From contig CAZLHQ010000037.1 in assembly GCA_964559355.1 (NCBI GenBank), positions 1-23,137 on the forward strand: a DNA stretch of 23,137 nucleotides. The letters are read 5' to 3'. The notes beneath the pieces were generated by a model. It was not told where the DNA came from. It ran no database searches and saw nothing but the letters and a program-made list of their open reading frames with translations. Source of the stretch: JAEUMD01 sp964559355 (GTDB lineage Bacteria; Pseudomonadota; Alphaproteobacteria; Rhizobiales; Hyphomicrobiaceae). The position numbers were made by a program, and so were the translations under genes. Positions 1 through 7,121 of the stretch are shown piece after piece (position 1 is the stretch's first letter; every line of letters starts with the position of its first letter).

Positions 1-1
1 C

Positions 2-1495
2 GTGGTGCCGACGACGCTGCTTGCGCGTCAGCACTTCAAGACCTTCTCGGAGCGTTTCAACGGTTTGCCGGTGCGTGTCGCACAAGCCTCGCGGCTGGTC
101 GGCACGAAGGATCTAGGCGAGGTGAAGGAGGGCCTGAAGAGCGGCACCATCGACATCGTCATCGGCACCCACGCGCTGCTCGGCAAGCAGATCCAGTTCG
201 CGCGACTTGGACTGCTCATCATCGACGAGGAGCAGCATTTCGGCGTTTCCCACAAGGAGCGGCTGAAACAATTGCGCGAGGATGTGCACGTGCTGACACT
301 GTCGGCGACACCGATACCGCGCACGCTGCAGCTCGCCTTGACGGGCGTGCGTGAATTGTCGCTCATCACCACGCCGCCGGTCGACCGGCTCGCGGTGCGC
401 ACCTACATCTCGCCGTTTGACCCGGTCATCATCCGCGAGGCGCTGCGGCGCGAGCGCTACCGCGGCGGCCAATCGTTCTACGTCGTACCGCGTATCGCCG
501 ACCTCGACGATGTCGCCGAGTTCCTGACCGAAGCGGTGCCCGAGCTGAAAGTGGCGCGCGCGCACGGCCAACTCACACCCACCGAGCTTGAAGACGTGAT
601 GACCGCCTTCTACGAGGGGCAATACGACGTGTTGCTGTCGACTGCGATCGTGGAATCGGGATTAGACGTGCCCAACGCCAATACACTCATCGTGCATCGC
701 GCCGACATGTTCGGACTGGCACAGCTCTATCAGTTGCGCGGACGCGTTGGTCGCTCCAAGGCGCGCGCTTACGCATACTTCACGACGCCGCCCAATCAGG
801 TGCTCACCGAAGGCGCCGAGAAGCGTTTGAAGGTGTTGCATTCACTCGACACGCTTGGCGCCGGTTTCTCGCTTGCCAGCCACGATCTCGATATCCGCGG
901 CGCCGGCAATCTGCTCGGCCAGGAGCAATCAGGACATATCCGCGAAGTGGGCTTTGAGCTGTATCAATCGATGCTGGAGGAAGCGGTGGCCACCATGAAA
1001 GGCGGCGACCTTGGCGAAGCCCAAGAGCAATGGACGCCGGAAATTTCACTCGGTACGTCGATTTTGATTCCGGAAATCTACGTCGCCGACCTGCAACTTC
1101 GCTTAGGCCTCTATCGCCGGCTTTCGGGATTGGAAAGCCGCGAGGACATCGACGCGTTCGCCGCCGAGCTTGTCGATCGCTTTGGCGAGATGCCCGACGA
1201 GGTGCGCCATCTGCTCGACGTAATGGAGATCAAGGGGCTGTGCCGCACGGCAAGCGTCGCCAAAGTCGATGCTGGACCCAAAGGCGCCGTCATCACCTTC
1301 CGCAAGAATTCGTTCGCCAATCCCGAAGGGCTCGTGCAACTGATGCAGGCCTCGCGCGGTATGGTGAAGCTGCAACCCGATCACAAGCTCGTCTTCAAGG
1401 CGGACTGGGATCTGCCGGAAGCTCGCTTGAAGGGTGTGCGAGCGTTCGTCGGCACGCTGGCGGACGTGGCGGGCAAAGCAAAGAAGGCGGCATGA
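2..1495 (+). CDS. mfd: Transcription-repair coupling factor Mfd, C-terminal part (5' end outside window)
   Basis: This is the C-terminal ~497 residues of Mfd, the ATP-driven translocase that removes RNA polymerase stalled at DNA lesions and recruits the UvrABC excision machinery. The gene enters already open, so the GTG at position 2 is an internal valine and not a start. Visible superfamily-2 helicase motifs, numbered from position 2, are DEEQ (75–78) followed by HFGV, SATPIPRTL (101–109), STAIVESGLDVP (213–224) and QLRGRVGRS (244–252). The segment DIRGAGNLLGQEQSGH and the following ~150 residues match the RecG-like tail and the C-terminal TRCF (UvrA-binding-like) domain. The stop is TGA at 1493–1495. 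Only 34 bp downstream lies the left attachment site of the island, so mfd is the chromosomal left neighbour and is not disrupted. Confidence 0.97.
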   Translation: MVPTTLLARQHFKTFSERFNGLPVRVAQASRLVGTKDLGEVKEGLKSGTIDIVIGTHALLGKQIQFARLGLLIIDEEQHFGVSHKERLKQLREDVHVLTLSATPIPRTLQLALTGVRELSLITTPPVDRLAVRTYISPFDPVIIREALRRERYRGGQSFYVVPRIADLDDVAEFLTEAVPELKVARAHGQLTPTELEDVMTAFYEGQYDVLLSTAIVESGLDVPNANTLIVHRADMFGLAQLYQLRGRVGRSKARAYAYFTTPPNQVLTEGAEKRLKVLHSLDTLGAGFSLASHDLDIRGAGNLLGQEQSGHIREVGFELYQSMLEEAVATMKGGDLGEAQEQWTPEISLGTSILIPEIYVADLQLRLGLYRRLSGLESREDIDAFAAELVDRFGEMPDEVRHLLDVMEIKGLCRTASVAKVDAGPKGAVITFRKNSFANPEGLVQLMQASRGMVKLQPDHKLVFKADWDLPEARLKGVRAFVGTLADVAGKAKKAA

Positions 1496-1529
1496 GAGAA
1501 CGCGCCGCAAAGACGGGCCGCCGGGACGG

Positions 1530-1545
1530 AGTGGCGGATGGGGTG
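1530..1545 (+). repeat. Left attachment site (attL-type), duplicate of tRNA-Ser 3' end
   Basis: The 16 bases AGTGGCGGATGGGGTG are identical, in the same orientation, to 17485–17500. There they form the encoded CCA, discriminator, acceptor 3' strand and start of the T stem of the minus-strand tRNA-Ser. The flanking bases differ on both sides (1529 G versus 17484 T; 1546 T versus 17501 G). The site sits just after mfd and 184 bp before an integrase gene, as expected for the far end of an element integrated at a tRNA 3' end. GGCGGA (1533–1538) can also pair with TCCGCC (1546–1551). Confidence 0.88.
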
Positions 1546-1580
1546 TCCGCCCAACTGCATAATCCAACACCGTCCGCCAA

Positions 1581-1710
1581 CATCCACCACTAGCCAACTA
1601 ATCGTCGGATAATCAATGCACTCGGCCTGCCTCGTTCGCGGGGATAGTCCTATCCGAGCGATTGTCGTCCGATGAAATCCATGCTTCTGTGGTGGATGAA
1701 GTGGTGGATG
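1581..1710. promoter_or_regulatory. Putative integrase arm-type sites, left end
   Basis: GTGGTGGATG occurs twice as direct copies at 1689–1698 and 1701–1710 (12-bp spacing) and once inverted (CATCCACCAC) at 1581–1590. The same core, TGGTGGATG, recurs twice with the same 12-bp spacing at the other end of the island (17423–17431 and 17435–17443), again with an inverted TCCACCACC at 17404–17412. Tyrosine integrases of the lambda/P4 type bind short repeated arm sites near both attachment sites. The matching pattern at both ends supports that role. No binding data can be read from sequence. Confidence 0.6.
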
Positions 1711-1729
1711 CAGGCGCTGGGCGGGGGCG

Positions 1730-2962
1730 ATGGCGAGCGGCTTGAATAGGCTCACGGCGAGAGGCGTTGCGAACCTCCAGACGAGGGGACGGCATGCCGA
1801 TGGCGGCGGCCTCTACCTCCAGATCGACGGCAACGGCAGCAAGCAATGGACGTTCCGATTTCAGATCGCTGGCCGGCGCTCGGAAATGGGTCTCGGCGGC
1901 CTGGACGCAGTGTCGCTTGCCGACGCACGCAAGACGGCGGCTCGGTTCCGTGCGGAGATCGCCAACGGCTGCAATCCGCTTGAGCTTAGGCGGGAGGCGC
2001 AGGCGGCCGAGCGGGCGGCGGCGGAAGCTGCCGCAAACGTCACCGGCCGAACCTTCCGTGAGGTGGCCGATACGACCATAGCTGCGATGGAAGGCAGTTG
2101 GCGCAACGAGAAGCATCGGGCGCAATGGCGGTCGACGCTCGCCACCTATGCCGATCGGCTGATGGACATGGACGTTGCCGACATCAAGACCGAGCATGTT
2201 CTGGTGTGCCTGCAACCCATATGGGCGAGCAAATCAGAAACAGCGTCGCGGCTGCGGGGGCGCATCGAGTCGGTATTGAATGCGGCGCGAGCGCGGGGCC
2301 TCATACCAGAGGAGCGCGCGAATCCTGCCCGTTGGCGCGGCCACCTGGACCACCTGTTTCCTCGGCGCACCAAGTTGTCACGCGGCCACCATGCGGCACT
2401 GCCGTGGCAAGAGGCGCCCGCGTTCATGCAGCGCCTTCGCGAGCGTGAGGCTTCCGCTGCGCGTGCGCTGGAGTTCGCCATTCTGACGGCTGCGCGGTCG
2501 GGAGAGGTGAGGGGGATGCTGTGGGAGGAGATCGACTTCGACGCCAAGGTCTGGATCGTGCCGGCCCAGCGCATGAAGGCGGCTCGCGAGCATCGCGTTC
2601 CGCTATCCGGCCGTGCGCTCGATGTGTTGAAGACGCTGGGCGATCCGGTGCGGGGTGAACTGGTGTTCCCGAACTCGAAGGGGCGGCCCATGTCAGACAT
2701 GGTCTTCAAGGCGCTCTTCGAGCGCATGAACATGCCGGGCATCACGACGCACGGCTTCCGCTCGACGTTCCGCGACTGGGCTGGCGATGCGACGAGCTTC
2801 GCTCGTGAGGACATCGAGGCGGCGCTCGCGCATCGGCTCAAGGACAAGGCCGAAGCCGCTTACCGGCGCGGCGACGCTTTGGAGAAGCGACGGGCGTTGA
2901 TGGAGGCGTGGGCAGGCTTCCTTGAGAATCGCGAGGGCAACGTGGTGGCGTTCGGCAGATGA
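1730..2962 (+). CDS. P4-type tyrosine integrase of the tRNA-Ser island
   Basis: This 410-residue site-specific recombinase probably integrates and excises the island at the tRNA-Ser 3' end. The N-terminal ~85 residues (DGGGLYLQI, FRFQIAGRR, LADAR) form the DUF4102-type arm-binding domain typical of P4/CP4 integrases. A core-binding region follows at ~105–205, and the catalytic domain occupies the C-terminal half. Candidate catalytic residues are R256 (TAARSGE), K283, H341 and R344 (HGFRSTFRDW), H368 (ALAHRL) and nucleophile Y378 (AAYRRGD). All are present and the length is normal, so the enzyme appears intact. The ATG at 1730 follows a G-rich stretch (GGGCGGGGG) that can serve as ribosome binding site. 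Its place beside attL and pointing into the island is typical. The stop is only 19 bp from a decayed CRISPR repeat. Confidence 0.93.
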   Translation: MASGLNRLTARGVANLQTRGRHADGGGLYLQIDGNGSKQWTFRFQIAGRRSEMGLGGLDAVSLADARKTAARFRAEIANGCNPLELRREAQAAERAAAEAAANVTGRTFREVADTTIAAMEGSWRNEKHRAQWRSTLATYADRLMDMDVADIKTEHVLVCLQPIWASKSETASRLRGRIESVLNAARARGLIPEERANPARWRGHLDHLFPRRTKLSRGHHAALPWQEAPAFMQRLREREASAARALEFAILTAARSGEVRGMLWEEIDFDAKVWIVPAQRMKAAREHRVPLSGRALDVLKTLGDPVRGELVFPNSKGRPMSDMVFKALFERMNMPGITTHGFRSTFRDWAGDATSFAREDIEAALAHRLKDKAEAAYRRGDALEKRRALMEAWAGFLENREGNVVAFGR

Positions 2963-2981
2963 CGGGCTCGTCTGCGCCTTG

Positions 2982-3081
2982 AGGGGCTACTCCGGCACCG
3001 CGGGGAACGTCCATGTCGGGCACAAGGCTAGTGCAGGGGACGCGGTTCAGCCTGTCAGGCCGTCGCCATCTCGTCGGTCAG
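2982..3081 (-). repeat. Decayed trailer-end CRISPR repeats and remnant spacers
   Basis: Positions 2982–3010 resemble the 29-bp repeat; the block CGCGGGGAACG is kept but much of the other half has changed. After exactly 32 bp, CGGTTCAGCC (3043–3052) reproduces the first ten bases of the repeat on the plus strand. The two relics are therefore still 61 bp apart, the period of the array. From 3043 to the first intact repeat (3082) is 39 bp, 22 less than 61. This fits loss of repeat positions 11–29 plus three spacer bases. Decayed repeats are expected at the leader-distal end, which agrees with the leader lying on the cas2 side. Confidence 0.75.
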
Positions 3082-4269
3082 CGGTTCAGCCCCGCGTGTG
3101 CGGGGAACGGGCGGCGAGCGCGAGCGCGACCGCGAGGATGGACGGTTCAGCCCCGCGTGTGCGGGGAACGGTGAAGCTCACCGGGCGGGAGCAAGGGGTT
3201 ACGCGGTTCAGCCCCGCGTGTGCGGGGAACGGCTGCCGGCGAAGGCGACGCGATTTGCGGCGGACGGTTCAGCCCCGCGTGTGCGGGGAACGGACAATCC
3301 TAAAATAGTCTCACTTTCTGATCGGCGGTTCAGCCCCGCGTGTGCGGGGAACGGATCCCGGCAACCACGCTTTGGCAGGTCGTCTACGGTTCAGCCCCGC
3401 GTGTGCGGGGAACGGGGCATCCGCATGGGCGAGTTCAAGGAAGAGGACGGTTCAGCCCCGCGTGTGCGGGGAACGGCGCAAAAGCCCGTTGGGTTAATGA
3501 AATGGTGTCGGTTCAGCCCCGCGTGTGCGGGGAACGGCACATCCGCACTTGAGCAGTTGCCAACAAACACGGTTCAGCCCCGCGTGTGCGGGGAACGGCG
3601 TGCTATTTCGAGCACGAGACGATGCACATGCGGTTCAGCCCCGCGTGTGCGGGGAACGGACGCCACCGACACCGATCTCGCGCGTCAGTTCCGGTTCAGC
3701 CCCGCGTGTGCGGGGAACGGATGCGCGGCGTGTCCGAGTGCCGCGACGTGCGCGGTTCAGCCCCGCGTGTGCGGGGAACGGCATGATCGGCGCGCAGGAC
3801 AAGCAGATGACGGCGGTTCAGCCCCGCGTGTGCGGGGAACGGTCCAGTGTGAACCCGCGTTGAAACCGCGCTGCCGGTTCAGCCCCGCGTGTGCGGGGAA
3901 CGGGTTTTTTCAGTGTTTCACGCATCGCCTCACGACGGTTCAGCCCCGCGTGTGCGGGGAACGGTCTGTCGTGCCGCAAGACGGCATCTCGCAAATCGGT
4001 TCAGCCCCGCGTGTGCGGGGAACGGATGCGGGCTCCTTCTGACGCTGGTCGGAAAGGCGGTTCAGCCCCGCGTGTGCGGGGAACGGGCTCTGCGGTAATT
4101 CGCCCGTCCCTCGTGCGTCGGTTCAGCCCCGCGTGTGCGGGGAACGGACGAATGCGCCCGGCGTATTCTGGCGCAGCAACGGTTCAGCCCCGCGTGTGCG
4201 GGGAACGGCGCTCCGTCGACGCGATAGCCTGATCCATTAGCGGTTCAGCCCCGCGTGTGCGGGGAACGG
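3082..4269 (-). CRISPR. Type I-E CRISPR array, 20 repeats / 19 spacers
   Basis: Twenty copies of a 29-bp repeat start every 61 bp (3082, 3143, 3204 and so on to 4241), separated by 19 spacers of 32 bp. All copies appear identical, including the one at the trailer end. Read on the minus strand, the repeat has the type I-E layout: a CCCCGC / GCGGGG stem around the loop ACAC, followed by the 8-base tail CTGAACCG that would become the crRNA 5' handle, equivalent to ATAAACCG in E. coli. Transcription is inferred to be leftward, in line with the cas genes, with the leader at 4270–4344. The newest spacers should then be near 4241 and the oldest near 3082. Spacers are all different and vary in base composition; the one at 3294–3325 is markedly AT-rich. 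I recognise no spacer match inside the window. Confidence 0.99.
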
Positions 4270-4344
4270 ACTTGCTTCCATCCTGCGGAAACGCCTAGCG
4301 ATTTACAATGTCAAAGAACGGCACCAAGATGAACGGCATTTCTG
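4270..4344 (-). promoter_or_regulatory. Probable CRISPR leader
   Basis: The 75 bp between the cas2 stop and the first repeat are where a type I-E leader is expected, and the decayed repeats are at the opposite end of the array. On the minus strand a TTGACA hexamer (4314–4309) could be a -35 element, but I see no good -10 partner at 16–18 bp. No clear match to the IHF consensus that is essential in the E. coli leader is visible. The promoter could also lie upstream within cas2. Confidence 0.55.
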
Positions 4345-4710
4345 TCACGGTGTGCCTTGCTTCCTGGTCACATTCCCACCCGGTGCGGGCGGTAACGGAG
4401 GATAGGGCGGATCGCCCGACCCGGCGAGGGGGGCGGGTGGCTTGAACTTCACCAGGGTCAGGCCGTCGAAGTCGGCCGGCTCGCGGCGGTTCTCACCAAT
4501 GCATTCGAAGGCGAAGCCGCTATCGATCGGTGCGCTCCAGGCCAAGACCGCATTGCCATCCTCGATCATGATCTTGGTCTCCTCCCAGATGCGTTCGCGC
4601 ACGCGCCGGCCGTAGACGCCGACGTAGACGCCGGCGCGCACCTCGGCGAGCCAAAGCGACAAGCGTCCGCGCAGGCGCAGCGGGGCGTTCTCAACCACGA
4701 TGACCATCAT
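4345..4710 (-). CDS. cas2: CRISPR-associated endoribonuclease Cas2, type I-E
   Basis: Cas2 forms the structural core of the Cas1–Cas2 spacer integrase. The first ~90 residues match the I-E form (MVIVVENAP, LRGRLSLWLAEVRAGVYVG, SGFAFECIG). The start is placed at ATG 4710, or the adjacent ATG 4707, because AAGGAGGAGG lies just upstream. A longer reading frame to 4761 only adds an arginine-rich stretch from within cas1. The gene overlaps the 3' end of cas1 by about 20 bp, implying translational coupling. At ~121 residues it is longer than E. coli Cas2 (94); the extra C-terminal ~30 residues are rich in proline and glycine (KPPAPLAG, YPPLPPAPGG) and show no DnaQ-like domain. The gene is the last of the operon, 75 bp from the array. 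Confidence 0.95.
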   Translation of the reverse strand: MMVIVVENAPLRLRGRLSLWLAEVRAGVYVGVYGRRVRERIWEETKIMIEDGNAVLAWSAPIDSGFAFECIGENRREPADFDGLTLVKFKPPAPLAGSGDPPYPPLPPAPGGNVTRKQGTP

Positions 4711-5635
4711 CGCCGGACGCCTCCTCCTTGGGTATCGCGGGTTCTGTCGCCTCTGGCGCATCGATTGGCGCCTCGATGCCGCTCGCCTTCAGCACCGCGT
4801 CGATGCCGGGAATGATCTTCTCGAGCACACCCGACTGGCGAAACAGATCGCGACAGGCAATACGCACCTGGCGCTCGGGTGAGGTGCCGTCGCCCTTGCC
4901 CTTCGCGATACGCGCGGCGGTCTGGAAGGCGGCGGGCACGACGGTTTCGAATTTGTAGATGTCGGCGATGTCGTAGACGAAGCTCTGCGGCTTGCCGCGA
5001 TGCAGGAAGCCGATTGCCGGTGCGTATCCGGCGGCGAGGATTGCGGCTTCGGAAAGCCCGTAGAGGCAGGCGGTGGCGGAAGACAGGCAGCGGTTCGGGA
5101 TGTCGGCGGCGTCCCACTGCTGGCGGTCGTAGTTGCGGGCCTTCCACTCGACGCCGTACTTCTTGGCGATGAGCTTGTAGATCTCGCGCACGCGGGCGCC
5201 CTCGATGCCGCGCAACTGATCAATGGAGCGGCGGCTCGGCGCTTCCTCGGCGAAGCGCAGGCGGTACATTTCCCGCACGACTTTGAGGCGGGCGTCGTCG
5301 TCGAGGGCGCAGCGCGCCTGATAGAGCAGGCGGTCTGCGCGGGCACCACCGGGCTGACCGGAAGCGTAGAGGCGGACGCCGGCTTCCCCGACCCAGACGA
5401 GCAAGCAACCGACGCGGGCAGCGAGGATGACGGCGGCATGCGAGACGCGCGTGCCGGGCTCGAGCATGATGCAGGCGAGGCCACCGACGGGGATCTGCGT
5501 GCGGATGCCGGTCTTGTCGACGAGCACGAATGCACTGTCGATGACGTCGAGTTCGCCGTACTCGAGGAAGATGATGCCGGCGCGCTCCTTCATCGGGATC
5601 GGACGTAGGAGGACGTAGGGTGCGTCGCCGGGCAT
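4691..5635 (-). CDS. cas1: CRISPR integrase Cas1, type I-E
   Basis: This 314-residue protein is the catalytic subunit of the Cas1–Cas2 complex, which inserts new spacers at the leader end. It is close to the I-E family throughout (IPVGGLACIMLEPGTRVSHA, LVWVGEAGVRLYASGQPGGA). The metal-binding catalytic residues are all visible: E145 (RGIEGARVREIY), H212 (GFLHRGKPQSF), and D222 and D225 (VYDIADIYKFE). These correspond to E141, H208, D218 and D221 of the E. coli enzyme. The start at 5635 is supported by GAGGAAGAGG just upstream and by the family's usual N-terminus (RPIPMKERAGIIFLEYG). It begins 14 bp after the cas6e stop. A ~25-residue acidic tail (EATEPAIPKEEASGDD) extends past the core and overlaps the cas2 start. 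Confidence 0.97.
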   Translation of the reverse strand: MPGDAPYVLLRPIPMKERAGIIFLEYGELDVIDSAFVLVDKTGIRTQIPVGGLACIMLEPGTRVSHAAVILAARVGCLLVWVGEAGVRLYASGQPGGARADRLLYQARCALDDDARLKVVREMYRLRFAEEAPSRRSIDQLRGIEGARVREIYKLIAKKYGVEWKARNYDRQQWDAADIPNRCLSSATACLYGLSEAAILAAGYAPAIGFLHRGKPQSFVYDIADIYKFETVVPAAFQTAARIAKGKGDGTSPERQVRIACRDLFRQSGVLEKIIPGIDAVLKASGIEAPIDAPEATEPAIPKEEASGDDGHRG

Positions 5636-5649
5636 GGCCTCTTCCTCAA

Positions 5650-6324
5650 TTATGTGGCCCGGCGGATGAGCATGAGGCCGCAGCCGAAGGCGCGAGCCCG
5701 GCCGATGCCATGCTTCAGTTTTTCAATAAACTTCGCGCCGTCGACCACTTCAAGCAGGCCATCGTAGTCGATCATGGAATGGCGAATTGCTCGCCGATCC
5801 CTGGCGGTCCTGTTGGGCGCGATCACTGCCTGCTGATAACCGGACGCATCACACGCCTCTCTATTGAAGCGAACACCGATTTCCGCTTCGCGGCGGAACA
5901 GCCAATCGAGCGCTGCCTGACGCTCGGCGTCGGCGCTCCAACGCTCGCCGCGTTCCTTCGCTTTCATCTTGGCGTGCATCACGGCATCGACACGCATGCT
6001 GCGCGCGTTATTCCGCGAAATATCCATCGACGGGTTGGCGCGCAAAATGAAGCTGTAGCGTGAGCCAGCGACAGGTTCCGGCTCGTAGGGCTGGCAGTCG
6101 AGGTGCCATAGTTTGTGTTGGTCGACAGCCGGGCGTGCCGAGACGATGAAATAGATGCCCTTGGCAGCCTCACGATAGACGAAATCGCGCTGGCCGGCCG
6201 GGTCGGGAAACAAGGTCCAGACGAGGCGGTGGCCGGCGTCGGCATCACCGCTGTCGGCCAGGAGGGCGCCGAGGTTCCGGGTCTCGGGTGCGAGTGTGGC
6301 GCGGGTGATGTGGTATGTGCTCAT
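5650..6324 (-). CDS. cas6e: crRNA-processing endoribonuclease Cas6e (CasE/Cse3)
   Basis: This 224-residue ribonuclease cuts the array transcript at the base of each repeat hairpin and stays bound to the 3' end of the crRNA as part of Cascade. The N-terminal ferredoxin-like fold carries H32 in GHRLVWTLFPD, equivalent to the catalytic His26 of Thermus/E. coli Cas6e. Other signatures are the central RVDAVMHAKMK motif and the C-terminal glycine-rich loop GIGRARAFGCGLMLIRR. Length is normal. Its ATG overlaps the cas5e stop by 4 bp (6321–6324), so the two are probably translationally coupled. The CCCCGC/GCGGGG hairpin of the adjacent array is the expected substrate. Confidence 0.97.
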   Translation of the reverse strand: MSTYHITRATLAPETRNLGALLADSGDADAGHRLVWTLFPDPAGQRDFVYREAAKGIYFIVSARPAVDQHKLWHLDCQPYEPEPVAGSRYSFILRANPSMDISRNNARSMRVDAVMHAKMKAKERGERWSADAERQAALDWLFRREAEIGVRFNREACDASGYQQAVIAPNRTARDRRAIRHSMIDYDGLLEVVDGAKFIEKLKHGIGRARAFGCGLMLIRRAT

Positions 6325-7121
6325 GGTGCTGCCTCCACGATGACTTCGACTTCGTCATGGTCGTTGAAGGTCCAGGTGCGGCGATCACGGATGCCGTCGC
6401 GACGCCGCGTCTGACGGTGGAGACGGTGCGGACCAGCGACGGCGATGTCAGCGGGATCGAGCCAGAACGACATCGACGAACTTTTGCTGCGACAGGTCGA
6501 TTCGAGCACCCAAGTCAGCCGGTGCCGACGGGCCTCCTTTCCCTCGCCGATCAGCTTGGCGTCGCGCTCGTCGAAGGCAGTGAAGGCGGCGTCAAGCGCG
6601 GCCCCCGACGCAAGCAGCGGGTCGAGCGGCAACCCCAATGGCGATGCCTTGCGGCCGAGATAGAGCGCGAATATCGGGTGCCGCAGCTTGTCGGCGATGT
6701 CTGCCAGTGGCGGCACCGCCGGCTCCGCGTCGTCCCGCAGCCATAGCGCCACAACGGCGTTCATGCCAGCGTGATAGCTGCGTTCAGAGAGAATTGTGTT
6801 GAGCGTCTTGGCGCCATGGATTTCGTCATGGCGGGAGTGCCAGCGGCGCTTGGCCTCTGAAGATGGTGCTTGCGCCGTGTGGTAATCGCGCATGGCTGAG
6901 CCGCTTGCGTCCATTCGCACGGCGAAGCCCAGCCCACGTTCGAGCGGATCGTGGGCCGCTGCATTCGATCGCTCGATGCCAAGCGCTGCCGCGACGATGC
7001 CGAGCACGGCCGACCGCGATGGCCGTTGCCAGGTCTGGCGCTGCTCGCCGACTGCGATCGAGCCCCACGACGACATGGGGCCCCACAGCCGGAACAATAG
7101 GAAGTCACGCGGAGGCTGCAT
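6321..7121 (-). CDS. cas5e: Cascade subunit Cas5e (CasD)
   Basis: Cas5e caps the 5' handle of the crRNA at the foot of the Cascade backbone and contacts Cse1. The 266-residue protein opens with the RAMP-type strand and family motif LLFRLWGPMSSWGSIAVGEQR, followed by RPSRSAVLGIVAAALGI. Further I-E signatures are MRDYHTAQAPS (~77–87) and LSERSYHAGMNAVVALWL (~111–128). It is somewhat longer than E. coli CasD, mostly from the stretch at 160–220. Its start overlaps the end of cas7e by 17 bp and its stop overlaps cas6e by 4 bp, placing it firmly within the Cascade operon. Confidence 0.96.
   Translation of the reverse strand: MQPPRDFLLFRLWGPMSSWGSIAVGEQRQTWQRPSRSAVLGIVAAALGIERSNAAAHDPLERGLGFAVRMDASGSAMRDYHTAQAPSSEAKRRWHSRHDEIHGAKTLNTILSERSYHAGMNAVVALWLRDDAEPAVPPLADIADKLRHPIFALYLGRKASPLGLPLDPLLASGAALDAAFTAFDERDAKLIGEGKEARRHRLTWVLESTCRSKSSSMSFWLDPADIAVAGPHRLHRQTRRRDGIRDRRTWTFNDHDEVEVIVEAAP

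Noticed and set aside
3098..4042. Long open plus-strand frames encoding a repetitive protein (SAPRVRGT, RFSPACAGN, VQPRVCGER)
   Set aside because: This is the CRISPR array read in three rotating frames; a 61-bp period is not a multiple of three and the repeat has no stop codons. It is not a gene.
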